Assembly (NCBI RefSeq): GCF_001885215.1
Contig: NZ_CP018091.1
Coordinates: 1,054,001-1,118,000 of the forward strand
Length of the DNA: 64,000 bases
Reading direction: 5' to 3'
Origin: Synechococcus sp. SynAce01
Lineage (GTDB): Bacteria; Cyanobacteriota; Cyanobacteriia; PCC-6307; Cyanobiaceae
Part shown: one piece after another, positions 16,992 through 25,472 of the stretch
Numbering within the stretch: position 1 is the stretch's first letter
How the letters are laid out: the number at the start of each line of letters is the position of its first letter
Program-made: the position numbers and the translations under genes
Notes under the pieces: model-generated
What the model saw: only the letters and a program-made list of their open reading frames with translations
What the model was told of the DNA's origin: nothing
Database searches by the model: none

Positions 16992-17180
16992 ATGAAAGCC
17001 AGCATTGACCAACAAGGCCGGATGCTTGCTCCAGCAACAGATCGGCTAAGTGAAGGCAAGATCCGATCTGTTTCTTATGCGGAAGCAAAAGCGGCAGCTG
17101 GGGATTTATGCGGAATCTTCCAATTACAAGTTTGCCTGAGGCAGGCTGATCCTCTGTTTACGCGTTTGATATGTTGGTAA
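16992..17180 (+). CDS. Possible AbrB/MazE-like antitoxin remnant
   Basis: 62 residues from ATG 16992. The N-terminus MKASIDQQGRMLAPATDRLS resembles the swapped-hairpin start of AbrB/MazE-type antitoxins (typical MKxTIDxxGRxxxPxxxR). The rest shows no family pattern. It is preceded by a palindrome, which is consistent with autoregulation. It marks the start of the AT-richer block. Could equally be chance coding. Confidence 0.3.
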   Translation: MKASIDQQGRMLAPATDRLSEGKIRSVSYAEAKAAAGDLCGIFQLQVCLRQADPLFTRLICW

Positions 17181-17203
17181 GTTGTTCCACTGAGAATTTA
17201 GCA

Positions 17204-17653
17204 ATGCAAGAATGCCACTCAAAGCTAATCAGTCATCATGGAGCTTCTCTGTTTGTTGATATTCTACTTGGCTTGGGCCTCCTCACGATTTGGGTAAACT
17301 GGAAGAACGGATACATCCAAGCCTTCTTTGACTCACCAGACACTAGAAAGAAAGCGGCGATCATTTCTCTCTTTATACTATTAGCTCCGACCCTTCTTGA
17401 TCTTGGACTTTCCTTAAAAGAAGATGTTCTTCTTCTTGGCCCCCTGCTTTCGGCGGTGATTGCCCTAATGATTCGCGAAGTGTTCGCACAACACAAAGAG
17501 CAGCAGGAGATTAGGAGCAAAGTGCTTGCAGAGCTTCAAGCCAACATTAGAAGTATCAAGTCTATTGAGGACAACTACAGTTTTTTAAATGCCGTATCCG
17601 AGGGAAATGTAACATTTGATCCCTCTTGGCCAAAGTCCCTCAAAGCGGTATGA
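17204..17653 (+). CDS. Membrane protein of unknown function
   Basis: 149 residues from ATG 17204 (an ATG at 17171 is possible). Two hydrophobic stretches (LFVDILLGLGLLTIW and AAIISLFILLAPTLLDLGL) plus a third LLLGPLLSAVIALMI, then a charged helical tail (QHKEQQEIRSKVLAELQ). No known domain. Its AT-richer codon usage differs from the core genes and suggests recent acquisition. Confidence 0.6.
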   Translation: MQECHSKLISHHGASLFVDILLGLGLLTIWVNWKNGYIQAFFDSPDTRKKAAIISLFILLAPTLLDLGLSLKEDVLLLGPLLSAVIALMIREVFAQHKEQQEIRSKVLAELQANIRSIKSIEDNYSFLNAVSEGNVTFDPSWPKSLKAV

Positions 17654-17665
17654 AAGAGTGAAGCC

Positions 17666-17896
17666 ATGAAGAAGAATTATACAAAAGCAATTGCCAAGCG
17701 AATCTTCCCTCTAGAATCACTTAGGATGGTAGAAGAACTTTACTGCATAATGGAAATTCTTATTCTAAAAGCTGATGAAGGAGTGGACGGTTATGCTGAC
17801 TTCGAGCAGGCACTACCTCAGTTCACAATGGTCAATGCGAAGATTTTAGACGTTGCCCAAGACTTAGGTATAACCGTTATGGGTGATGCGGAATAA
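17666..17896 (+). CDS. Small hypothetical protein
   Basis: 76 residues, 12 bases downstream of the membrane-protein gene. Helical, with the segment SLRMVEELYCIMEILIL and an acidic C-terminal half. Same codon bias as its neighbour; the two are probably co-transcribed. No function can be assigned. They may be a two-gene defence or TA pair, which is speculative. Confidence 0.5.
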   Translation: MKKNYTKAIAKRIFPLESLRMVEELYCIMEILILKADEGVDGYADFEQALPQFTMVNAKILDVAQDLGITVMGDAE

Positions 17897-18008
17897 GGAT
17901 ATGCTGAATACTATTCAGCCATTAGACTTTCCGTGCTTGGCCCTGGCTCACAACAAGATTCAGCGGACGGACGGCGTTTGTTCCTTGGTCAATATGTGTG
18001 GTTGTTCC

Positions 18009-18028
18009 GCCGCTGATCTTGAGCGTTA
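18009..18028. repeat. Imperfect direct repeat flanking the R-M operon (left)
   Basis: GCCGCTGATCTTGAGCGTTA here matches GCCACTGATCTTGAACGTTA at 20710-20729 at 18 of 20 positions. The pair brackets the restriction-modification operon. Confidence 0.4.
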
Positions 18029-18856
18029 GGTGGAGCCGGGTAATGGCCAGAGCAACCTCATTTTCGGATACACTTCTTCTCTTTCTCTATAGAGCAGAAT
18101 ATGGCTTGGAAGGAGAGTCAGCTGCCACTGATTAGGCGCAGGCAACGACTGAACTGCCGAGAGGAGAAGGCTACGCACACTCATGCCACTTTCTTGAATA
18201 ACTATTATCCGGGAAGCCGCAAAGTCAGCGTGAGCTTGTTCGTACAAGCGTCTTTCTTCGGCTGTGTCACCATTCCTATTTCCTTGAAATCTGATCCAGT
18301 ATGGGGTGTGCCTGCAAACCAGTCTAAGCAACTCTAATACATCGTATGTACCCGGGGGGATTTCCGAGCATGGATATTCAGGATCAACAGGATAAAGGAC
18401 ATGCCAGTGGGTATCTGCAAGCTGGGTCTTGTCTCGTCTTCTTCCTGGATCGTTAGGGCCAAATCCGCGAGAATTCCAGCTTGGTGAATAGAGAGATATC
18501 ATATGTGATTCGGGTTTAAATGCATCCCATGTGTGCGCAAAATGAAGGCAACGAAAGCTGACCTCGCCTGGTGAGATTCCAATTCTTCCCTGTAGCTGTC
18601 GGCGATGCTTCTCCAACCTACTCTTCGCGCTGTCATCAGCCTTGCCGATATAGACAACCAAGCCGTTATGCTGCAAACCATAGATCCCAGGCCTCTCTTC
18701 TACTGAAGTCAGATTTAAATCATGCAAGGGCAAAGGAGCAAGTAGATCGAAGTCAGAAGCTAACTGCTGAAAAAGAGGAGTCGCAATATCAAACTCGAAT
18801 AAGCCACATCCATCTGAAAATCTATCTACGAGTGTCACGATAAATGCCCTAGGCAA
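18026..18856 (-). CDS. Eco29kI-like GIY-YIG restriction endonuclease
   Basis: 276 residues. GIY-YIG core: PGIYGLQHNGLVVYIGKADD at about residues 54-73, then a helix with SRLEKHRRQL (catalytic Arg region) and a downstream Glu/Asn region. This layout matches the Eco29kI family, which cuts CCGCGG. It follows vsr with a 22-base overlap. AT-rich codon use like the rest of the operon. Specificity is inferred from family and from the adjacent methyltransferase; it cannot be proved from sequence. Confidence 0.85.
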   Translation of the reverse strand: MPRAFIVTLVDRFSDGCGLFEFDIATPLFQQLASDFDLLAPLPLHDLNLTSVEERPGIYGLQHNGLVVYIGKADDSAKSRLEKHRRQLQGRIGISPGEVSFRCLHFAHTWDAFKPESHMISLYSPSWNSRGFGPNDPGRRRDKTQLADTHWHVLYPVDPEYPCSEIPPGTYDVLELLRLVCRHTPYWIRFQGNRNGDTAEERRLYEQAHADFAASRIIVIQESGMSVRSLLLSAVQSLPAPNQWQLTLLPSHILLYREREEVYPKMRLLWPLPGST

Positions 18857-19305
18857 GAATCTACGGAATTACTAGTCCCTTTTAGGTGCTGGAGAGCCTT
18901 GTAGATGGATTCTGCCGCTTCATTAGGATTTAGAAATATTGTTGAGGTCCAGATTCTAATTACTGTCCAGCCTTCTTGCATAAGCCTTTGGTTTACCTGT
19001 CTATCTCGTTCGATATTCCCTAGAATTTTACTACACCAAAACCCAGCGTTGGTTGGGAAGAGATCTTCGAGTTTTGATAGTTTTCGGACCTTGTGCTCAT
19101 TTCCATGCCAGAAGTCTCCATCCACAAAAACTGCAAGTTTATATTTCATGATCGATATATCAGGCCTGCCGTAAACGTTCTTAGTATCGACTCTGTATCG
19201 AATGTCCATCCTGTGTAGAGCTCTTCTAAGGATAAGCTCTGGCGTTGTATCTCGCCTCTTAATCTTCCCCATGATCCGGGATGTCGTGGCAGCATCTCTT
19301 GTCAT
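18835..19305 (-). CDS. vsr: Very short patch repair endonuclease
   Basis: 156 residues. Vsr nicks next to T:G mismatches formed by deamination of 5-methylcytosine. Motifs: SRIMGKIKRRDTTPELILRR, GRPDISI, FVDGDFWHG and a Cys/His region for the structural zinc. Sits between the methyltransferase (6-base gap) and the endonuclease (overlap), as in many C5-methyltransferase systems. Confidence 0.93.
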   Translation of the reverse strand: MTRDAATTSRIMGKIKRRDTTPELILRRALHRMDIRYRVDTKNVYGRPDISIMKYKLAVFVDGDFWHGNEHKVRKLSKLEDLFPTNAGFWCSKILGNIERDRQVNQRLMQEGWTVIRIWTSTIFLNPNEAAESIYKALQHLKGTSNSVDSCLGHLS

Positions 19306-19311
19306 AAGAGG

Positions 19312-20553
19312 CTACATTCCAGAGTGAAATCTCATATGAAGCCCAATTTCTTTAGCGAGCTGGACGGGAACGGCATTTCCAATATGTCTCATTGCGTGCG
19401 AACGCGCTCCAAGAAACTCATAGTCATCTGGAAACGTCTGAATGCGTGCACTTTCACGTACGGTCATATATCTTAGTTTTCCATCATTAAAACGAATCAT
19501 GGCTTCACCACCACATACGCCATGGACTCCAGCTTTAATTGTTTTACCCGGGCGATCAATATCTGATCCCGTGTGACCTGGATAAGAACGAGCACCTGGT
19601 ATTCCTATATGATTTAAATAGTCTGGATGTGGCTTCCCATCGATAGGTTCTGGCAGTCCCTCGATAGCATCTCTAACTGTTTGCCAAGGCTCAAGTCTTG
19701 GCGAGAGGAGATTACTTTGTTCGGATGAGCTTTTTGCCTTGCTTATGCTTCGACTTGGTGGAGCGATAAGGTTATGACGATCCCAGTAATCACCAGAAAC
19801 AAACTGAGAATAATGAAGCGATGCCTCAGAATGAGTGGGAGTAATCGGTGGCAGTGGACAGTCGGAGATGTCCGAACGAACAGCCATTAGAACAACACGT
19901 TTGCGAATTTGAGGAACACCGAAGTCAGCCGCATTCACAAGTTGCCTGGTAACGTAATAATCAGGCTTACAGTCTCGTGAAATGCGGACTCTGATTCGTT
20001 CAGCATGCTCAGCCCAGGTTTCATTTTTCCTTGGGATGCACACTGGATCTCGAAGCTGCATTTCTACGTAATCAAAGTAAGGAGCAAACGACTTTCTTAA
20101 TAGGCCGGCTACATTTTCAAACAAAACCAATTTAGGCTTGCAACGCCTAACCAAGGCAAGAGCAGCGGGAAACATATTCCTGCTATCATTCATTCCAGCA
20201 TGAATGCCTCCAAGAGAAAATGGCTGACATGGTGGCCCACCAGCAAGTAGATCCAATGAATCATAGTTCTCAATAGCATCAAGCTCAATATGACGAACAT
20301 CATGGAGCATGACAGCATTATCTTTCCATGCTTGATTTTTGCTGCCGTGAATTGCCCAGCAGCGAGCATTATGTCTTAAGGTGTCACACGCTTTAGAGTC
20401 AAACTCAACTAAAGCCGAATGATTAAAACCAGCTGCATGCAGCCCCAATGCCATTCCCCCACCACCGGCAAACAGCTCAAGTGAGCGGAGCCTTGACTGG
20501 GAATCAGGTTGCCCAACAGAGGGCGTGGGGGATGCTTGGAGGACCATGCGCAT
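19312..20553 (-). CDS. DNA (cytosine-5) methyltransferase
   Basis: 413 residues. Motif I LELFAGGGGMALGLHAAGF, motif IV AGGPPCQPFSLGG with the catalytic Cys, motif VI ENVAGLL, motif VIII region QIRKRVVLM, motif X GNAVPVQLAKEIG. First gene of a three-gene operon with vsr and the GIY-YIG endonuclease. Closest architecture is that of CCGCGG-type methyltransferases accompanying Eco29kI. Clearly AT-richer than flanking DNA, a sign of transfer. Confidence 0.93.
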   Translation of the reverse strand: MRMVLQASPTPSVGQPDSQSRLRSLELFAGGGGMALGLHAAGFNHSALVEFDSKACDTLRHNARCWAIHGSKNQAWKDNAVMLHDVRHIELDAIENYDSLDLLAGGPPCQPFSLGGIHAGMNDSRNMFPAALALVRRCKPKLVLFENVAGLLRKSFAPYFDYVEMQLRDPVCIPRKNETWAEHAERIRVRISRDCKPDYYVTRQLVNAADFGVPQIRKRVVLMAVRSDISDCPLPPITPTHSEASLHYSQFVSGDYWDRHNLIAPPSRSISKAKSSSEQSNLLSPRLEPWQTVRDAIEGLPEPIDGKPHPDYLNHIGIPGARSYPGHTGSDIDRPGKTIKAGVHGVCGGEAMIRFNDGKLRYMTVRESARIQTFPDDYEFLGARSHAMRHIGNAVPVQLAKEIGLHMRFHSGM

Positions 20554-20709
20554 ATGGTAAGGCCTCCAACAAGCCCTCCAGCAGAGGGGAGAGCTGTCCT
20601 TGCAGTGGCCTTGAGGATGTTATCCTAGACAGACTCTAGAAGCCCACTTAGCATCAAGATCCACCGTGCGGGGCTAACGCTGTTGTGTAAATGCGTAGTG
20701 ATTCGTCCA

Positions 20710-20729
20710 GCCACTGATCTTGAACGTTA
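20710..20729. repeat. Imperfect direct repeat flanking the R-M operon (right)
   Basis: Partner of 18009-18028. It overlaps the start of the array B HIT fragment region. On the minus strand the same bases encode DQWLD-like residues in the readthrough tail of the HIT fragment, so coincidence is possible. Confidence 0.4.
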
Positions 20730-20759
20730 ATGAATCCAGTCTCAATATCCCTTCTTCCC

Positions 20760-21200
20760 CCAATCACCCCAGGCACTACACCCCGAAGCTCCTCACAATC
20801 ACCCTCCCGCCTTGGAATCAGATGCCAATGTGCATGAAAAACCGTCTATCCAGCCTCCTCGCCTGAGTTCAGCCCCACGTTCCAGCCGCTGATCGTGGCG
20901 TCCTGGGCGCTCAGCTGCTCCCTCCTTAGCTTCAACAGCTCCACCACGGCGTTTCACTCCGGCTGGTGCAGCTCCAGGGAGTTGGCCACATGCCGACGCG
21001 GGACCACCAGGCTGTGCCCCTCGCTCACGGGATAGGCATCGGCGATGCAGATGGCAAGCTCGTTCTCCAGCAGCACCCGGCCGCTGCCCTCCAGTGCGCA
21101 GAACACGCAATCCACCTCACGTCTGGCGTCGCTGGCCTGCACACCGCGGAAGCAGAGTCCCTGCAGGTTGAGTATGGCGTCGGAACCCCCCAGGTTCCGA
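20760..21200 (-). pseudogene. HNH-HIT gene fragment, array B copy 1 (HIT part with two stop codons)
   Basis: Minus-strand translation gives the end of an HNH domain (GGSDAILNLQGLCF) and then a HIT domain: VDCVFCALEGSG, LLENELAICIADAYPVSEGH, SLVVPRRHVANSLELHQPE. A TGA at 20954-20956 replaces a Trp codon and a TAG at 20846-20848 replaces a Gln codon. Between and after them the frame is clean through FHAHWHLIPRREGD, the HIT triad motif. Nucleotide hydrolase activity is therefore lost. Confidence 0.75.
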
Positions 21201-21300
21201 CGCTCCCATAACCAGGGTCAAGCTGGATGATCAATGTGCCAGTGCGCATCAATCCGGCGTATAACAAGCGGGAAAGATGGTATTCAAAGCGTCTCGAGAA

Positions 21301-22149
21301 ATGGCTACCGACTGGTCAAGAGAGGAAGTTGCAGAAACCGTGGCAGACTACTTCGCCATGCTTGCTGCTGAACTCTCCGGGGTTCCTTACAATAAAGCAG
21401 CTCACCGGCGCGCGCTGATTAAGCGTCTTTCAGGTCGTTCGGAGCAGTCCGTTGAGTTCAAACATGCGAATATCAGTGCGGTGCTGATTGACCTGGGATT
21501 CCCTTATATTACTGGTTACAAGCCTCGATCCAACTATCAAGGCCTGCTGCATGACATTGTTTCCGAGAGACTTGTATCTGATAGCCAGCTCCTGAATGTT
21601 GCGGCCGCAGACGCTGACAGGTCGATCGTGGTGCCGGAAGTTGAAGACATTCTTAGAGTGCTCACCAAACCGCCAGCCATGCAACCACGAGACCAGGAAC
21701 CTAGTAGAGAAAGCCTTCAGGCAACGAGGACATGTATCTCAGTCAACTACTTGGAGAGAGAAGCGCGTAATCGCTCGCTTGGTACTGCTGGTGAGCTCTT
21801 TGTCTTGAACTTTGAGCGTGCAAGGCTGATCAACCTTGGCAAAGAGAGGCTTGCCGAGAAAGTCGAGCACACATCGCAAACGCGGGGGGATGGGACCGGG
21901 TTTGATATTCTCTCGTATGAGGAGACTGGCGCCGATAGGCTCATTGAAGTAAAAACAACAAAATATGGGCGAGAAACTCCGTTCTTCGTATCCAGAAATG
22001 AACTTGCGGTGTCTGAATCAGAAGCATCTCACTATCATCTCTACCGTTTGTTTGGATTCAATGTGAAGCCTCGTCTTTTCACTCTTGCTGGTGCCTTCTC
22101 GGAATCATGCAAGCTTTCTCCTTCAAGCTATCTTGCAACCGTTATCTGA
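21301..22149 (+). CDS. DUF3883 domain protein
   Basis: 282 residues from ATG 21301 (MATDWSREEVAETVADYFAM). The N-terminal half is helical; the C-terminal DUF3883 domain (about 165-282) has GTGFDILSYE and RLIEVKTTKYG, a PD-(D/E)xK-like D...E-x-K arrangement. Such proteins are common in phage-defence islands. Moderate GC content, lower than core genes. It lies between two HNH-HIT fragments; the next fragment begins about 30 bases after its stop. Its role is unproven. Confidence 0.8.
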   Translation: MATDWSREEVAETVADYFAMLAAELSGVPYNKAAHRRALIKRLSGRSEQSVEFKHANISAVLIDLGFPYITGYKPRSNYQGLLHDIVSERLVSDSQLLNVAAADADRSIVVPEVEDILRVLTKPPAMQPRDQEPSRESLQATRTCISVNYLEREARNRSLGTAGELFVLNFERARLINLGKERLAEKVEHTSQTRGDGTGFDILSYEETGADRLIEVKTTKYGRETPFFVSRNELAVSESEASHYHLYRLFGFNVKPRLFTLAGAFSESCKLSPSSYLATVI

Positions 22150-22179
22150 TCTCTTGGATGCTGGTCTACAGAGCACATC

Positions 22180-22800
22180 TCAATAGCTCTGATGCTCCGC
22201 AATCACACCCCGAACCCCACCCCGCAGCTGCTCACAATCCCCTTCTCGCCGCGGGATCAGATGCCAATGGGCATGGAACACTGTCTGCCACGCCGCCTCT
22301 CCTGACTTCAGCCCCACATTCCAGCCGCTGATCTCGGCATCATCAGCCGCGAGCTGCTCCCGACGGCGCTTGAGCAGCTCCACCACCGCATTCCATTCCG
22401 GCTGGTGCAACTCCAGCCCGTCGGCCACATGGCGCCTGGGGATCACCAGGCTGTGCCCCCTCACTCACCGGGTAGGCATCGGCGATGCAGAGCGCCAGTT
22501 CGTTCTCCAGCAGCACCCGGCTTCTGGTCTCCTGCCTGTGCTGGTAGCTGGCGAGGAGTCCGCGAAAGTCGGTGCGATCCGTGTCGCGCTTGCCGGCATT
22601 GCATGGGCATTTCTGGGGATGATGTGATCCACCTCAAGGGCGCACTGGCCCGGGTGAGCACGCGGTACTTGATCGAGCCACTGATCGGCGTGCGGTGGCG
22701 GCTGCGCCGCCCAACAGGCGTTCGTGGTCATGGGCGTAGCTGGTCAAGCCGTTGAGGGTGAGTCGTCGATCTGGGTCACGTTCTCCCCGACGATCCTGGA
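22180..22800 (-). pseudogene. HNH-HIT gene fragment, array B copy 2
   Basis: Carries most of a HIT domain (HSLVIPRRHVADGLELHQPE, FHAHWHLIPRREGD), an HNH core LEVDHIIPRN near 22620-22660 and a piece of the N-terminal domain LTLNGLTSYAHDHERLLGG (to about 22800). An extra G in the codons for VSEGH shifts the HIT frame near 22462. Several further frame changes separate the parts. No full protein can be made. Confidence 0.75.
22677..22692. repeat. 16-base repeat, copy 1
   Basis: GCCACTGATCGGCGTG occurs here and again at 27536-27551. Its first 10 bases also match the repeat at 20710. Confidence 0.35.
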
Positions 22801-22883
22801 GGTCGGCACCGTGAAGACCGTGCTGGCCCAGGCGGAGCTGCTGATACACCGGTGGTACTTGCGATTACAGCAGCCCCAGCCCC

Positions 22884-23255
22884 TTGGCAACCCGCGCCGT
22901 CTTCTCTTTCACCGGCTTTCCCGGCGACCCTGAGCGCCACGTTTACCTCCATCACGACGGCTACCCCACCGGAGCCGCCTGGCGCTTTGCAGTAGCCCTG
23001 CGTGAAGCCGCTGACGCCTCCGGGTTCCTTGTTGCCTTCCTGAGAAGCCAGCAGCAAGCGGAACCCCTGGCCAGCCCCGAGCAGGCCGCCGATGCCGAGT
23101 ATCGCTACCGGGTGCGGTTTCCCCCCGGCACCGATCCCCACCTTGAGGTGCAGTGTTGGCGTCGGATTCCTGGTAGCAGCAGCTGGAGTCCCCGCTGCGG
23201 TCCCATGCCGGCGGCTGCCTTCATCAAGCGGTTCTTGCCCGGTGATCAGCTTTGA
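22884..23255 (+). CDS. Conserved hypothetical protein
   Basis: 123 residues: MATRAVFSFTGFPGDPERHV, HHDGYPTGAAWRFAVALREA and FPPGTDPHLEVQCWRR. I recognise it only as a conserved protein of unknown function. It is soluble and intact. Its 3' end overlaps the start of the BrnT remnant by 14 bases. Confidence 0.55.
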   Translation: MATRAVFSFTGFPGDPERHVYLHHDGYPTGAAWRFAVALREAADASGFLVAFLRSQQQAEPLASPEQAADAEYRYRVRFPPGTDPHLEVQCWRRIPGSSSWSPRCGPMPAAAFIKRFLPGDQL

Positions 23256-23470
23256 CCCGGCCAAGCGCCTGCGAACCCTGGAGCAGCGCGACCTGGATTT
23301 TCTTGATGCCGAGAGCGTGTTCAACGGGCCCATGATCGAGATCCCCGATCGAAGGAGAGACTATGGTGAAATCAGAATCGTCTGCGTTGGATTGCGGCAT
23401 CAGGCACATCATCTCCATGCGAAAGGCCAATGAAAGAGAGCAAAATCGGTTTCTCCCCCACCTCTACTAA
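23242..23470 (+). pseudogene. brnT: BrnT toxin, internal deletion and frameshift
   Basis: GTG 23242 reads ISFDPAKRLRTLEQRDLDFL and GPMIEIPDRRRDYGEIRIVC, typical of BrnT ribonucleases. The frame then changes; in the next frame RHIISMRKANEREQNRF completes the family C-terminus and ends at TAA 23470. About 12 residues appear missing at the junction, where the active strand lies. It overlaps brnA as intact modules do. Confidence 0.72.
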
Positions 23471-23636
23471 AGGCGAGATCCACTCTGATCTTCAGCGTGT
23501 GGATGCCCATGTCATCCAACCCGAAGAATACGAAGAGATCCCTGAAATCACGGAGGAAGATCTCATTAACGCCGTGATCAAACGCCCTGGCCAGCCAGAT
23601 CAACCTTATAGGGCCAAACCAACCCAAGCCTCTTGA
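23430..23636 (+). CDS. brnA: BrnA antitoxin, probably C-terminally truncated
   Basis: 68 residues: a Thr/Ser-rich start, then SDLQRVDAHVIQPEEYEEIP and EITEEDLINAVIK. The part matches the N-terminus of BrnA; the usual C-terminal ribbon-helix-helix DNA-binding segment is absent, replaced by a short PYRAKPTQAS tail where the next HNH fragment begins. It might bind BrnT but not DNA. Confidence 0.65.
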   Translation: MKESKIGFSPTSTKGEIHSDLQRVDAHVIQPEEYEEIPEITEEDLINAVIKRPGQPDQPYRAKPTQAS

Positions 23637-24330
23637 CCCCATCGGCCTCAGTGCCTCAGGGCATCCCGATGGGCATGCAAGAACGTCTCCTGCTCGCGGC
23701 TGAACGGCCGGATCAGGTTGGCACCATCGATCCCCCAGCAGCGCAACGCATCGCGGGCCGCCTCATGCTCACAGAGCAGTGCACCCCCGGAATCGAAGCT
23801 GATCCAGTGACGGTCAAACAGCTTGTCCACATGGGGGGAAAGCAGCAGGCCGTTGGCACCGCTGAGCCGCTCGCGGTTGTCGCAATCCCGCCAGGGTTTG
23901 ATGTGGCTCGCCACCAGAAACTGTTGTCGCGCTAGCCCCGTGACCCGGCAGGCCGGCTCCAGTTTCGACACCCGATTGCTGAACAACCCCTGCCCCAGCC
24001 GCGCCTTGGTGAGCGCATCGCGCTCGGTGCTGCTCAGCTCAACTGCTCCGCAGAAGCCTTCGGCTACGCCGCCCAACAGACGGTAGTGGTCGTTGGCGTA
24101 GCTGGTCACGCCGTTGAGGGTGAGCAATCGATCTGGGTCACGTCTTCGCCCAGGATCCGGCGGGCGATGTTCTGCGCCGGGGCGGGGCTGCGGCGGCCCA
24201 GCAGTTCCAACCGCTGCGCGGAAGCCTTCGGCTAGAGCATGAGCGGTTGGTCGATGGGGCTCATGCGCATCCGCCGCGTCACGTCGTCGCGCAGGCGTTC
24301 GTAGGTGGGGGGGGGGGCGGGGGGCATGGA
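23637..24330 (-). pseudogene. HNH gene fragment, array B copy 3 (HNH_2-type C-terminus)
   Basis: The lower part (23648-24127) is open: LTLNGVTSYANDHYRLLGGV, then FLVASHIKPWRDCDNRERLS, GANGLLLSPHVDKLFDRHWI, an HNH_2-type nuclease domain unlike that of copies 1, 2 and 4. The upper part encodes the shared N-terminal domain (TYERLRDDVTRRMRMSPID, then LGRRSPAPAQNIARRILGED) but has an in-frame TAG within an insertion near 24208-24240 and another stop before the nuclease part. The insertion resembles DNA from the later segment that encodes VAEGFCGAVEL. Confidence 0.72.
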
Positions 24331-24699
24331 GCGATGGGGGCGGTGGCCGGGGGCTCCGGCCAGGTCCGGCTTTGGGCGGCCCGTCAGGCTGGCGCTCCTG
24401 CTGGGATCCTCTCTGTCATGGGCGCGTGGCGGCTGCAGCCAACCAGGCTCCGGGTGTGGTTATGCCGCCCCAGTCCCCTTCATCTACAGAACCAATGGGC
24501 AGGCCACGGCAACACTTGGGCCTCATCCAGCGGGGGAACGGACAAGAGCATCCGCTCCAACCCTTGCCCACTCGCGCTGCCATCACGTCCACCACGACGG
24601 AGTCCCAGCGTGATGCCCCTGTCGGCCTGCACCATGATCATGTGGATAGACAACGTCTACCTGAAAGGGCTAGGGTTGCTTAACGCCTGCTGTTGATCC
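24331..24699. other. Non-coding stretch with upstream segment U
   Basis: No gene recognised. A G-rich run at 24309-24330 begins it. At about 24363-24440 it carries segment U (core TTTGGGCGGCCCGTCAGG, then a GGGATCC), which is found again at 25990-26070 and 26930-27010. In the better copies it lies just upstream of the HNH-HIT N-terminus, so it may be the former 5' region of that gene. Confidence 0.5.
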
Positions 24700-24972
24700 G
24701 TGGCTGCCACTCCTCGACTCAGCTGGAACTTGCGGGTCACGCCCGACGATCAGGCGCTGATCGATCGCGCGGTCCGTACTTCTGGCCTCACCCGAACCGA
24801 CTTCGTTCTGCAGGCGGCCCGCAATGCCGCCCGTGAGCTGCTGGTGCAGCAGGCCTGGCAGGCCATTTCGCCTGAACAGTTCGACTTGTTTCTTCGCCAG
24901 CTCGACGCTCCGCCCACCCCATCGGATCGTCTACAACGCACCATGACGGCACCGAAGCCCTGGCAGCGCTGA
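24700..24972 (+). CDS. DUF1778 antitoxin (TacA-like)
   Basis: 90 residues from GTG 24700. Ribbon-helix-helix core: SWNLRVTPDDQALIDRAVRT, SGLTRTDFVLQAARNAA, then a toxin-binding tail with ISPEQFDLFLRQLDAPP. TGATG overlap with the downstream GNAT toxin. Expected to neutralise the toxin and repress the promoter. Intact. Confidence 0.9.
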   Translation: MAATPRLSWNLRVTPDDQALIDRAVRTSGLTRTDFVLQAARNAARELLVQQAWQAISPEQFDLFLRQLDAPPTPSDRLQRTMTAPKPWQR

Positions 24973-25472
24973 TGGATCTGCAGGCGCCGCAGCCGCTGGC
25001 GCAGCATCACAGCACTGTCGGCTTTGACTGTGGCGATTCCAGCCTTGACCACTGGCTTCAGCAGCGTGCACTGACCAACCAGAAGGGCGGTGCGACGCGC
25101 AGCTTCGTGGTCTGCAATGGCGACGACATCGTCAAGGCCTATGTAGCCCTGGCCTCCGGCTCGGTGGCCGTGGCCTCAGCCCCTGGGCGTTTCAGGCGCA
25201 ACATGCCCGATCCCATTCCAGTGGTGGTGTTGGCGCGGTTGGCGGTCTGCCGCAGTGTCCAGGGACGAGGCATCGCTCGCGCACTGCTCGCCGATGCGTT
25301 TGAGCGGGTGCTGCAGGCCAGCACACAGATCGGCGTGCGCGGCATCGTGGTTCATGCAGCGTCCACGGAAGCCCGCAGCTTCTATCTCCACATGGGTTTT
25401 GATCCCTCACCCATCGACCCCGACACCCTGCTGATCCGTCTCTCGGATGTGGCGGCCACCTTGCCGTTCTGA
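24972..25472 (+). CDS. GNAT-family acetyltransferase toxin (TacT-like)
   Basis: 166 residues. GNAT motif A: VCRSVQGRGIARALLADAF (acetyl-CoA loop Q-x2-G-x-G/A). Catalytic Tyr region: FYLHMGFDPSP. Known TacT toxins acetylate aminoacyl-tRNA and block translation. Full length and intact. The next HNH-HIT fragment starts immediately after the stop. Confidence 0.9.
   Translation: MDLQAPQPLAQHHSTVGFDCGDSSLDHWLQQRALTNQKGGATRSFVVCNGDDIVKAYVALASGSVAVASAPGRFRRNMPDPIPVVVLARLAVCRSVQGRGIARALLADAFERVLQASTQIGVRGIVVHAASTEARSFYLHMGFDPSPIDPDTLLIRLSDVAATLPF

Noticed and set aside
24305-24330. G-rich tract as a functional quadruplex
   Set aside because: It replaces a Pro-rich leader in an HNH fragment and may be error-prone; no regulatory target is evident.
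18001-24700. attC-like integron sites (GTTAGGT at 18025, GCTTAAC near 24675)
   Set aside because: Isolated 7-base matches without paired R'/R'' boxes or an integrase gene. The array borders are gene fragments, not attC sites.
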